Source: Cyclospora cayetanensis (Eukaryota; Apicomplexa; Conoidasida; Eucoccidiorida; Eimeriidae). Taken from it: DNA of 64,000 nt. The stretch spans positions 239,859 to 303,858 of the forward strand of contig NW_020312203.1 of NCBI RefSeq assembly GCF_002999335.1, in the 5' to 3' direction. Positions within the stretch are counted from its first letter, which is position 1. Each line of letters opens with the position of its first letter. Below the pieces are notes generated by a model. It saw nothing but the letters and a program-made list of their open reading frames with translations. It searched no databases and had not been told where the DNA came from. Made by a program: the position numbers and the translations under genes. Shown here one piece after another: positions 20,401 through 32,400 of this stretch.

Positions 20401-21863
20401 GATCCTCTTCGGAAAGCGGCTCGGAGAGGGAGCTAACGGGTGCAAGCGACAAAACGCATCAGAGGAGGAAGATGATGATTCTCCAAGTATAAGAACAACT
20501 TGTAGGAATAGGCATGCAATAAATGGATTAAAACCTCCGCAGAGGATGATGGTCTGCGTTCAGCCAAAGAGTTGAATGGGATAGAGGGGCAACAATGACC
20601 GGTGCGCTGGTGCCCCTAGTGCCACACACTTTCCTGAGACCGACGGCAGTGGAGTCTTTTTTACTGCGCAGTGTCGGCAAACCCCAGCGAATACGACAAG
20701 GCCACAGGCTAGCTGCAAAGCATTGAGAGACGTTCTTAGTAGCTAGCTTACTTCGACGCCTCTACAAGCCCCGAGAGAAGAAGCTGCTTTGCGAACTTTC
20801 TGCAGTGACCCTCCACCTGCCGCATGAAGTAAGTCCCCGGAGAGAGCAAGTAGGAAGCTGCAAGGGTGGCCAACGCATGCACAGCGCAAAGGGTAGAACC
20901 GCGCTCGAAAGATGCAGAGAGCCAACCTAAATGGAGAAACAAAGGATGCGTGCTGCGGCATCGCGCCAGGAAGGTGGAGAGAGACGAGCAAATGGTTTGT
21001 GCTACAACGCTTACGGATTCTGTATCCCGATTTTCCGGTGGGGGCTCCTTCTGTTGCAAGGGCGTCTGCTGCTTCGCTTGTATCGCAGTCTTCCCCATCG
21101 GTGTAGCATCTGTTATACTCCTCTGAGGAGCGATTTAGACCTGACGCGATCCCTTCTTTGGCTCGCCTTGCTCGGAAGGACTCCTCGATGCGAGCCGATA
21201 GCACCCCGGCCCGTGCAGCTCGCAGCCTTCTCTGTTGGGATATCGCGAGCTTTGCAATCGGAGGCACTCCGTCAATAGCAAAAACAATGCTCTTTCTTAC
21301 CCTGAAGCGCTTGAAGGTGTTGTTTATGATGCTCCACAGCGCCCGCAGCACCTGCCGATCTCCTGTATCAGAAGGTGTATGGCCTGTGCTGCTGCTATCG
21401 GCGTTCTGATCGGTGCCACATTTGTGCCTGCAGTGCGCTGTGGCAGATTTCAGAGCGGCCTGAGAAACAGACAGGAAGACACGAGCTGCAGGCAAATCAG
21501 ATCGGGGAGGACTTGCGGTGTGCAGGGACTGGCGCCCCTAGGTGTTTGCACAGGCCTGGAAGCCGAGGGCTCTCCAGGGGAGGCACTAGGAAAAAAGCAG
21601 ACTTATGTGGACGAATCACGCTGCACGTGGTGGCAGCAGCTCAATGCACATTGGATTTGCACCTGGTGCAGGAGCTGGTTCAGGTCGAAGAGCAGGTGGT
21701 CTGTCTCGACAACATCTTTCTTATGAATCTCCTGCACAGCGGCGGGGAATGTGGCCCTAAACCATTTATGCAGTCCTGGGATGCCACATTCCACAACCCT
21801 TTGAAGAAGGGATAGGGAGAGAAAGAGGGCCGGCAGCGCGAAGACTCGCGAGACAAGCCGCAT
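14487..21863 (-). CDS. XRN-family 5'-3' exoribonuclease with inserted dsRNA-binding motifs
   Basis: Predicted processive 5'-3' RNA exonuclease. Exons: 21863-21663, 21459-21015, 20857-20752, 20158-19833, 19730-about 19558, possibly 19516-19466, 19202-18941, about 18839-18353, 18056-17205 (may hide an intron), 16725-16452, 16110-15562, 15379-14487; about 1,500 residues. The XRN catalytic set is present in order: LLFDLNQLLH, FAIDGVPPIAKL, QQRRLRAA, LSGPSSYGEGELK, GGDADLVV and ILNGNDYLPKIPG, so the active-site acidic residues appear complete. After this half come a dsRNA-binding motif (SPLQIVHQLFAQKRL, then DKKTAQQRAALKLLQ) and the second half of another (MRVDVLVGDRVLFSS, AKARLKHAASMQ). The second XRN half then resumes (LQMYIDGICPNNFWHFPF). 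A hydrophobic segment precedes the usual GIPxxxxWF start. All junctions are phase-consistent except those around 19560-19200, which I could not resolve. Confidence 0.8.
16918..16975. repeat. TG/TATG microsatellite in an XRN-like intron
   Basis: A (TG)n/(TATG)n run lies in the intron between the exons ending at 17205 and starting at 16725. Confidence 0.75.
18085..18200. repeat. ACAC/ATACAC repeat in an XRN-like intron
   Basis: The tract fills most of the intron that splits the first dsRNA-binding motif (18352-18057). The reverse-strand reading is TG-rich and ends near the acceptor TTTCAG. Confidence 0.75.
19290..19330. repeat. CA dinucleotide run
   Basis: A short (CA)n run with CATA interruptions lies in the poorly resolved intron region of the XRN-like gene. 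Confidence 0.7.
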
Positions 21864-23470
21864 TTGCGGTCACGAAAACGTCGCGGAGGACGCAACGGGT
21901 AATGAGCCCCGAGGCGCCATTGGATTAACAGGCGTGCATGCGCACACCAGCACAAATAGGCTTTGGAAACGAAGGCTGACGGAGCGCGGAAACTGAGGAA
22001 ATGGGATGGGAAGGTAATAGATTAAGAGGGGACCTGAATGATACAAATTGGGTGGCTGCTGATGAGGGCGCTACAGAGTCGCAGGACGGAGGGTGCTATT
22101 TCAGCGTGCGCAGACAACATGTACAGCAGATTGCCATTCTTCTTGCTGGAAGCCTGGCTTGCAAGCGGTCCTGAAGGCGGGAACGCGTTTACGCCAGCAA
22201 AAGGACGGAGTGGACGGGCTAGTTGAGCAAGTTTGCGGGGTCACCAGGAAACTCCTCTAGGCGTTACACAGAAGAAAATACGCGGCTAGTCGATGAGGGG
22301 GATGGTGAACCTTTAAATGTAGTGCGGGACTTGTTTTGGAGAGCAGCAGCCACACACTCTCCTACGTATCCTGCCCTTGCTTTTCCTTACAGAAGTATAG
22401 TGGCACTGTAGTAGCGAACACTTTTTATTCTCAGATCAGCGCTTTTCTGGTGGAAATAACGTGCTGATCCGTGCATCTCTATGGCCTTTCGGAGTGTCAC
22501 TCATGCGGCCCCAGCGCCAGGTGGTCTTGTCTCTTGGGGTTTCGTGCGTCGAGATGAACTAAATAGTTAGATGAGAGCACCAATGATCCTTATTTGGCAG
22601 TTAACAACAAGGAATTTTCGAGCATGCAACAGAATTCCATTGGTAGATGGCTGTGTTTGATAATACTATTCCTGCGCTTTGCAGCTCAATTCAAAAACTG
22701 CCTCGTGCCACATAGCCACAGGTTGGCAGCATTTCACAGAGAGAGGGCTGGAAGGGCCGCCGGCTCTCGACATTGCACACATCTTGATAATATTTAGTTT
22801 AGCACATTTCTGAAGTAAGAATAACTCTGCCCCTCTACTTCTTGTTTTCTTTCCGTTGGAATGAGCATTGTAAGCACATGAACGGCGCTGCTCGTTGCTG
22901 TACTCTGCTACTGCATGTGGTCTGCTGCGTTCTCGTGTGGCTCAGGGCAGCGCCTCGTGTATTCCAGAGACACTTTCTGCCCACTTCTCCTCTAGAAACA
23001 CATTTTTGGGGAGATTCAAAGCCGGCTAGGTCAAAGTAGTGCAGGAGCTGCGACAGCGCTTGCTGTTGCCTACCGGCTGCCTCTCCTGGACCATTGAGTC
23101 AGCTTGGCATCTGCTGAGCTTCGAGAAGCTCTTCGTGCTGTAGCAGCGGATGTCCACGTGGACGCCTGTAGAACGCATATCAGGCAGTGCCACACCGCCG
23201 TCCGCCCCGAGGTCTTTTCACAGCTGCTTGCTTGACACCGACAAACAAGCCTCCAGCTGTAGCGCTCTCCCAGCGCACAGAGCTGAAGACTGCGCGCGAA
23301 AAGCAGCAGAAACCCACGATCCGTAATGCAACCCTCTCTTCCCCTGTCATGTCCCTTCATTGCGGCCTTCTAGAGAAAGAGCCGAACAACCGCTTTCGCA
23401 GCATCTACTTTCTTGCACGCCTTCCAGCACGCCCGAGGGCCCTTAGGGGCCCCAGGGGTAGCAGAGCACG
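21864..23470. other. Divergent intergenic region, XRN-like and dynein genes
   Basis: These 1.6 kb separate the starts of two divergent genes and should hold both promoters. Frames at 22038-22226, 22842-23039 and 23187-23528 resemble no family. A GGGGCCCC palindrome sits about 25 bp upstream of the dynein ATG. I see no conserved promoter element that can be named with confidence. Confidence 0.5.
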
Positions 23471-26400
23471 ATGGATCGGACGATCGAGCGAGCGAAAGTC
23501 TCGCTCATCAATTTTCTTCTGGAGGTGACCCCTCCTCTTTTGGAATGCAGCCGTCAGCAGCTGCAGAAGCTGCTTTCGACGCAATCCGAGTCGGTCTTGA
23601 AACCGTTTCTTGTCGATTCACAGCCTGGCGTTTTGGTAATTGGAAAGGAGGTCTCTCGGGAGTCGATCGGCGAGAAGGCGACAGTCACTGCGGGTGACAC
23701 GTCACCGGCTTTCGACGCTGAAGACGATGAGAATTACAGCCTGTACGTGGATCTGGGATTCGTTCCCCGCGGGGGAGGCAGATCTTGCAGTGTCGCCTTC
23801 CTCAAGCGTCCCGGATTCAGATTAGAGGATGAGAAGCCAGATGAAGCTGCTCCCACCGAGGGGGAAAACGATGGCAGCGCGGTAGGGCGGGCCGTTCATG
23901 TTGTCACCAAGCCTATTGGTCCCCAGCTTGCACTCATGCGTTGCGGCTTCGGAGAGGAGGAGAGCTTGCTGGATGTGACGCAAATGTACATACAGTGTGG
24001 ATTCGGTCCCTTGCTCAAGACTGCATCTGGCGAGGAAGTCGCTGCCGCTGCGGCAGAGGGGGGGGCGGGGGGGGACGGGGGGGCCCTTGCGGAGGAGGCG
24101 GCTGCAAGGGCCTCTCACGGTATTCAAACGGTCAGCAAGAAGCTGAGGGAGCTGCTGCTAGCTGTGAAGCAGGCGCAACAAAATGTAGACATTCCTTTGA
24201 TCGAGCTGCCTGTAGACTTGGCCATAAAGGCCGCAGTGCTCAAGGCAGCTGCGGAGAAACGCAAACCCGTGGTGGAGGATATGGGGGATCAGTTACAAGA
24301 CAGCACCTATTTGATTGCTCTGCAAAGTCACGTGAACCGATGGATTAAAGACATCCAGAAGGTTTGTAGAATGCAACGGTAAGTGCTGAAGAGGAGGGGG
24401 AGAAGGGGGACGGGAGAAGGACTCAGTTGCGCTGGTTCGCTCGTTTGCTCGCTTTTGCCTGCTTGCTCTCTTCTTCGTTTTTGCGGCTTTTTTCCATCCT
24501 TTCCTCTCCTTCCTTCTTCCTATTAAGCTCTTAGCTTTGACTGCTTTTGCGTGTCTGTTCGTTTCAAGGGCTGCCTCCCCCGCAATGCGGTAGACTGCGG
24601 GAGCACACAGGGAGCATATCTTTCTGTCTCTGTGGGTAGATAGAGAGGGGCCTTTGTTTGGCGGTCTGTCTGTGTGTCTGTGCGCCCTCCTGTTTCTGGA
24701 TTTTCGTGATTTGTGTTGCGTGTGTTTGTGATCGCTGCGTATATATCTGCACACCTGCCAACGCGCTGCATATCGTTTCGTTTCTTCAGGGATCCCAGCA
24801 TTGGAACTGCCGCAGAGGAGGTGAACTTTTGGCTGGGATTTGAGAGGGCACTGAAACACGTCGAAGATCAGTTGAAGACTCCCGAAGCCGAGTTTACGCT
24901 GACGGTCTTGAAGCACACGCGCAAAGTCTTTGCTACAATGTCTTTTGAGCAAGATTCGGGGCTGAAACAAGCCAGCGAGGTGGTGCAGAACACGAACATT
25001 CTGATGCGGGATTTTCCCCTCAACGACCTGTGCAGCGCTTCAACGGTAGAGCAGCTCACACAAGCCGTTCGCACGATCTTTGTCCACCTGCGGAAGTTGA
25101 AAAATGCCACACTGTATCCTTTGAGCCGCGCGTATTTCTTGGTGGAAGCTCTAAGCCGGGATCTCTCGTCTCAGCTGCTGAGCGTGACTTCGCGTCAAAA
25201 TCTGCTGGGTATGGCGTACGAAGAGTTCGAGCACACGACGGCTGGCTGCACTGAGCTCTTTCACACGTGGGAAGAGGAAGTGCGCCACTTCAAGGAGGCC
25301 GTGAGGGAGCTGTCGAAGAAGAGAGGCCTCAATGAGCGTCCCCCCTCCAAGCTCGTCTGTGAGCACGTGGTGCTCCAGGAAAGGATTGTGGAGGTGCGTC
25401 AGTTCAGACGGCAGCATCACCGCTTGAAGGAGGTTCTCAGTCGTGTTCTCGCGGACGGAAGCGGCAGCGAGGTTGCTGCGCAGAAGGATGTCACCGCTGC
25501 CTACCAAGTCATTGAAGCCTTAGACGTGCTTGACACGAGTCGGACTGGGGAGGAGGCTTGGGAGGCGGGGCAGAAAGCGTATGACATGCGTATCGACCGC
25601 GTCGAGTCTCAGATAACAGCCAAGTTGCGTGATCGGCTGGGAGCTTCGAAGACGTCGGCAGAGATGTTTCGTGTGTTCTCCCAGTTCAACGCGCTCTTCT
25701 TTCGCCCCCGCATCAGAGGTGCCATCCAAGAGTACCAGACCAAGTTAATTCAAGTCGTGAAGGAAGACTTGAAGAGGCTGCAAGGAACGTTCCTGGAGGG
25801 TCACCAAAAAATTGAGTCGGCAACGATGGCTGCCCTCCGAGACATGCCACGGACCGCCGGCACCATCGTGTGGATGCGTCAAGTCGAAAGACGCCTTGAT
25901 GGTCTCATTCATCGAATCCAGGATGTTCTCGGGAAAGGATGGGAGCAACACGTGGAGGGTCAGAAGCTGAAACACGACATTGAAGCGTTTCGCGCCAAGT
26001 TGAATCCTCAGGAGCACTTCGACGGCTGGCTCAATGTCGTGCGTGACCAGAAGCGCTTGGACACGAGTGACAGAATCTTCATCTTGAGAGACTGGGGAGG
26101 CGGACGGCTCGAGCTCGCGGTAAACTTCGATCAAGACATCTTGACGCTATTTAAGGAGGTGTGTGAGTGGGCACGCAGGTACTCGAGGCGGGAGAAACAC
26201 GAGGGCAGGAGGTTGTTCTCCGGTTTGCCGCTGCCTTCGCGGCGAGCTAGCTACAGCGCATACATGCATGCGTGTATGCATGCATGCATGCATGCAAGCC
26301 GCCGAGGCGGACATCTGCCTCCATTCGGGAGGAGGGAGAAAAGGGGGAGGAGGTTGTCGTGAACGCGACGACTCTGTAGCGGGTGCTGTTGTTGCCTTTT

Positions 26401-29400
26401 AGGCTGCAGGCAGCTTAGCTTGCGACCAGGTGATGCGTGCTGCTTTGCGGTATATGCCGAAGCGTGTATGGGTGTATATATATTTATATGTATACGTATG
26501 TATACAGGTCCGACTGCTGTCCACGCTCCAGTTCCGCATCCCTTACTCCGTGAAGGTGATGGCGGATGAGGCCAAGGTTCTGTATCCATTCGCAGTGACG
26601 CTTCAGGAGGTTCTGCGGACTTACATCGAGTCGTGTGCGCGGATAGGAGATGTAGTGCCAACTGCAGTGGCCTTGCCTTCGGGGAGCGAGGCAGGGAGCT
26701 CGGAGGACGCTGTAGTTGGTTTGTTGGTGGCAACCTACCAGAGAGAAATTCAAGGGAAGCTGGCAGAAGGCATAGGCCTTCGCTGGGATTGTGACAGGCT
26801 GGAAACGTACGTGAAACGCCTTGCCGATATCGCATATATTTTCGAAGCCAAGGCAGAGTTTGCTTTGCAGCAGCACAACAAGGCCTTGAAGGAAATCGAC
26901 ACGCTGAAGGACAAGCCCATCGATGCAGACTACCAAGAAATCCTCGCCGTCAGTCGAAATGCATGGCTAAATGCAATCTTTTGAGCATGGGGCAAAATTG
27001 GGAGGGGCAAAATTGGGAGGGGTACTTTCTGGGTACCCGCATGTGTTACTAATTCTCACGAGCAAAAGCACACCTCTATGCAGCTTAGGGCATCATAAAC
27101 GCGCCTCGTCGTTTGCGAGAAAAAGTGCATTGAGCTCTTGCAAGTCGCCTTGGCAGCACGTTTCGTATTATGTCAAAGCTCTGCACAGACACAAGCTCAC
27201 ATACACACAGATATACACACAGAATCCTCATCTCTACAGCCTCCATAGCCACATCCAGACCCACGCGAACGCCGTTATGCACACGTGCCAATGCATCGGC
27301 ATCCGTCACTGTTGCTTGTTGTCTTAATTGTTCCGCATACACGTCGACAGGGGGTATTTGTACATGTAATTAAGTACATAAATATACGTATGTATTCCTA
27401 TCTATGCATACATGCACACATAAATACAGACATGCATTCTCTGTGCGCAATACTGGGGTGTCTTTGGAGGACCAGCGCACACTCCATAGAAAAGCAGCTT
27501 TACGACTCTGTCTGTCTGTCCCTCTGGCGCGTCGCTTGCGTGGTGGCTGTCTCAGGTCTTGCAAAACGTGCAGAAGTTGATAGAAGAGCAGCAGCTGCAG
27601 AATTACTCCAACATCCGCGGCTGGGGAAAGGTGCTCGAAAGCCGTGTGGAGGGCATCCTTGCACAGCGCCTCGTGAAGGTCGTTGAGGAGTGGACACTGC
27701 AGTTTCAAGATTGGCCAAACAAGAGCACGGCGCTCATTCAAAATGGAATTGTCTTGGAAATTCAAGTAAGCGCAGATGTCTCAGTTCACAAAGGGCGAGG
27801 GTCACAATCATAAGATGCTGTTGAGGGAACGAAGTGGAGCGCCACATACACATACATATACACACAAATATACATACATGTACATGCGAAAATGCATTTA
27901 TTTACATATACATATGCATGCATATGCATATATATCCATACACATGTTCATACATATTCATATACACACACATACACATGCATATGCATATACCTATGCA
28001 AACACAGATACATTTGCAAAACGTATACATAGACTTACACATACATATGCATATACATAGGCAAATACAGATACATTTGCAAAGCGTATACATATACTTG
28101 CACATACATATACTTATACATATCCATACAACTACACTGATTCACGTCCACGCTTACGCAGTCATAAAATGGCATCCTGCCCTGCATCAACTAGCCGTAG
28201 AGGAATCGTTAATTGCTTAGCGACGAATCAACGAGGCGGCTGATGAAGGGGTCTGTTGAGATGCGCGCGTGGAACGGGCAAAAGCGGAGGTAGTGTCGGG
28301 CAGAGAAATTGATTTCGCAGGATCTGGCGATTAAAAGAGGGAAACCTTGTTTCGTGCACCTGAGGATCGCGTTGTGTGCATTGGTTCATTGCACTGCCTG
28401 CTCTCCGCGTGCTTATTGTTTTAGGTGAGAAATCAAGTGTTGCAAGTACATCCTGCAGTGGAGGCGGCTCGGCAGTTGTGGATGGGTAACCTGCATCGGA
28501 TTATTGCATCTGTCTGTTTGCTTCCGCGCTTCAACACCACCAACACTTCGCGGCCTTTGAAATTTGGAGGAGAGCCTTCCGCGTGGGAGTTTGAAGACAG
28601 CGAAGATGAAGAACTTGCGACAGCGGATCCATTGAAGCCTAAAGCTGGCAGCACGTACAGAATTATTGCATCGCGTATACCTCAGGAAGTCATCGACAAA
28701 GCGCATGCAGCGATTGACGGTAAGCCAGTTAGGAAGTTTCGAGTATCTCGTTTCTCCGTTTTCGCATGCCAGCGATATAAGCGTCGGCTCTTGGGTGCAT
28801 TGCTGCGGGGGTTGCTGCCTGCCGCTGCCTCGTTGTAAGGACAAGAGGCTGCCAACCCTCTAGGTGAACACTTTGCTGTTTTGAGTGCAGTTGGGAAACT
28901 CAAACGAGATGGTGGTCCTGCGCTTTCTGATGTCTTTGCTTAACCGTCCAAATGAATGCTCCGAGATATTTTTTGGTGCAAGACGTGCAAATATGTGTGC
29001 ATTTCTGTATCGTGTGTGCTGTTGGTTTGCCACTGGGTGTTTGCCATCTCCTTACGGGGTTCCCCCTGAACGTTACACTGACAGGTTCTTTCATGCAGAG
29101 GGTGTGGGGGGGATGCCAATATATGTAGCGTGCCTATGCATACATATGTATGCATATATATATGTATACATGTATATATGTATATGTGTGTGTGTCTGTT
29201 TATTTGGGGGTGTCGCATGGCATGCGTCCTTTTGCGGCCTGCTCAGCTGTAATGGAGAAGGTGGAAACATACGTGTCGAATTGGCTGCATTACCAGGTGT
29301 TGTGGGATGTCGATGTGAGCGAGGTTCTTGGGCAGTTGGGGGATGATATTGAGACGTGGCAGCAGCTGCTTAACGAGATAAAGCAGGCGAGGAGTCCTTT

Positions 29401-32400
29401 CGACAGCAGCGAGACGCGTGTGATGTTCGGACCGACCATAGTTGATCACCACCAAGTACAAGCCAAGTTAAACACCAAGTACGATGCGTGGCATCGCGAT
29501 ATTTTGCAGGCCTTTGGGCACAAGGTGTCTCTGAACGCCTCTTCTGTCTTCTCAGCGCTGCATGCGATGGTGGCGGATCTGCAGGAGCAGATCCAGGCCG
29601 CAGATCCCACCGAGACATCCATGGGTGCAGCTACCTTTCTCTCCATGTCTGACGCGCAAATGAATACCTTTATCAGCAGTCAGTGCCTTGTGAGCGATGA
29701 CTTGCTCTCCAACCTCGTCGGAAATCTGACGAGGTTTCTCGGGAAGCTGCAGGAGGCGCACAGACTTGAGCCTCGATGGTCGGAAACGCTGGACACGCTT
29801 AGAGCGAGCGAGCGTCTCTTGGAGAGGCAACGATACACGTTTCCCAGCGACTGGCTGTGGATGGATCGCATTGAGGGGGAGATGGAGGTGTTCGTGCAAC
29901 TGCTGAGGCACCAGGCGGAGCTAGTCGAGAAGAGCAAGCAGCAGCTCGTATCCCTCGTCACGCAGTTCACTGCTTCTCTACAGGGGAAGCTGCAGCAGCT
30001 GTATGCGGACTGGATGCTGCAAAGGCCGGTTCGCGATGACATCGCGCCAGGTCACGCGATGAGCATCCTGAAGAAGTACGAGCAGCAGCTCAAGAAGCTT
30101 ACGGAGGATTACGAGTGCGGGGAGAAGGCGAAGGCAGTCTTGGAAGTCGAGGGAGACGCCGCCTTTGGGATGCCAGCAGAAGCTTTCTCTCCTTCAGCGC
30201 TAGCGGAGGAGATTGCGGACATGAAGGGTGTCTGGCAGGCTCTGGGGGGGTTGCATGCAGAAGTGGCTGCGTTAAGGGATACGTTGTGGGCAGCAGCCGT
30301 GCCAAAGCAAACGCGCGCGTCTCTCGAGACAGTGCTGGAAAAAATCAAGCAAATTCCTGCGAGATTCAGGCAGTACGAGGCTTTTGAAGAGCTTAAACAG
30401 AAGATAAACAAGTTTCTATCGCTGAACCTGCTCATTACAGACATGAAGACCGATGCACTGAAGGAGAGACATTGGAAGGCCATCCTCACCAAGCTGAAGC
30501 TCAGGAAGTCACTCGTGGATATGACACTGGGAAACATATGGGGTGCGGTCAGCGTTGACTCTCTCAAAGGGTGCATGCTGCTGCTAGGCTTGCTGAGACG
30601 TTGGTATTTCCATGTAGGAGTGTGCCTGCTGCTGCTTTGTGTCTGTGTGCGTCTACTTTCCCTTGGACGTGCCCTCTTAGCGCGAAGGGTTCATCAAGAA
30701 GGGGGAGAAAAAAGGGGGAGGAGAGAGGGGAATAGAGAGTCACTGAGTACCTGTGCCGTGTGCAAAAACTGCATGCGTGTGGAGAGCGAGCGGCATTTTG
30801 GGGGCACATGATTGTAGTGGGGGCTTCGCTGCTATGTATGCATGATTAGGACATATCTCTTTCCTCGTGGATGGCTAATTGTCGATAAATCGCCCCCTGT
30901 TACTATCGCTGGATTTGTTAGCTTCGTGTCGGGAAGCATGCCACCCCGAGCGACGTGCGGCTGGTGCTTATTTTTGGCTGTTTTTCGCTTCCTCAGATGC
31001 TGATTTGGAGGCGAATGAGGCAGCAATTCGCGAGATTTTAGTGCAAGCGCAAGGCGAGTCGGCCTTGGAGGAGTTTCTCCGACAAGTGAAGGACGCGTGG
31101 CGGGAGAGGGAGTTTGTGTTGGTGGCATGCGGTGCAAAATGTAAGGTCATCAAGGGATGGGAAGACCTCTTTCAAGTCATTGACGACCAGCTCGCATCTA
31201 TCCAATCCATGAAGATGTCGCCCTTCTTTAAGGTACGGAGTGAAGGAAAGTCAGCGCTTTCTTTGCACTAGCAGCGCTTTCCATTTTGTGCTCTTCTAAG
31301 ACTGGCTGGCTTCGTTCTGCCGAGCGAACAACTCAGTTGTAGCACATGCTGCGATGTAGCCTGTCTCGTGTGTATGCACAACCTTGTTCTCTGCGCTTCA
31401 AACGGCCTACTGGAGAGGCCAAGCACTTGAGGGAGTAGAGTAGAAGCGTCAGGGGGCGCCACGAGAGAACTTGCAGCGTAACGGGGCAGGCTTTCTTTGC
31501 TTGCTGTAGGAGGAATGTCAGCATGCCATGCTGCACCCTCCATGCTATGATACCCTTCTAAAACATAGACTCTTGGTATTTCGATGCGCGTGTGTCTTTC
31601 TCTGGGTGCTGCCTTGCGATTACATTGGCCTGCAAGAGGTTTGCCATCAGGCTCCTCCTTGAAATCTCTTTACATTGATGCCACTTCCTCATGCATACTG
31701 CGCCTTCGCCTCACGGTGGCTGTGTTCACGTGGGGTTTCGGAGTGTGGCGTCGCGCCTTCATCCATATCAGGAAATCATGAGCAGTGTGAAGGCGTGTTG
31801 GACATGCGTTTGCTGTCTGCCTGCCTGTATTTGTTTGTATTCATGTATTTGTGTATCTATCTACGCATTAAAGTGTATATGTATGTATGTATGTCTCTAT
31901 CCGTCCCTTGATGTATGTATGTACGTATGTATGTATCAATTTATGTATGCATCTATCTATGTATTTGTGCTTTTTCCGATGTCTGCTTGAAGGAGTTCCT
32001 GTCTAGATACTGCTTTTTACTTTTGCATCCGTGGCGCTTTGCCCTGCCTTGATTTGATGTTTCGTGCAGATATTTGAAGAAGAGGCTTTGGCATGGGACG
32101 ATAAGTTGAATCGGCTGCGCACGTTGTTGGATAGCTGGGTAGAAGTACAGCGCAAGTGGCTCTACTTAGAGGGCGTTTTTTCGGGTTCTCAAGATATTCA
32201 AATGCTCCTCCCGACCGAGCATCAGCGTTTTAAAGGCATCGACACGGAGTTCAAGAATATAATGAAGAAAGCAGACACCACCAAGATTGTCCTCGAGGTG
32301 CGTGGTCGAAGGCGAAGGGTGGCGGCGATGAAATGCGTGTCTCTCCCCTCTTGAAGAGAAAGTTGCGCCGTGATTGATAGCTAGCGAACGCCTTTTTGCC

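Noticed and set aside
28883..29100. Extra dynein exon between exons 5 and 6 (frame beginning [12 protein letters not shown])
   Set aside because: Exon 5 exits and exon 6 enters in matching phase, and joining them directly gives the conserved [10 protein letters not shown]; the extra frame has no counterpart in the family.
30543..30811. C-terminal extension of exon 6 (hydrophobic [11 protein letters not shown] stretch) as a membrane segment
   Set aside because: It lies past the donor at 30543. Joining to 30997 restores the conserved [12 protein letters not shown] string.
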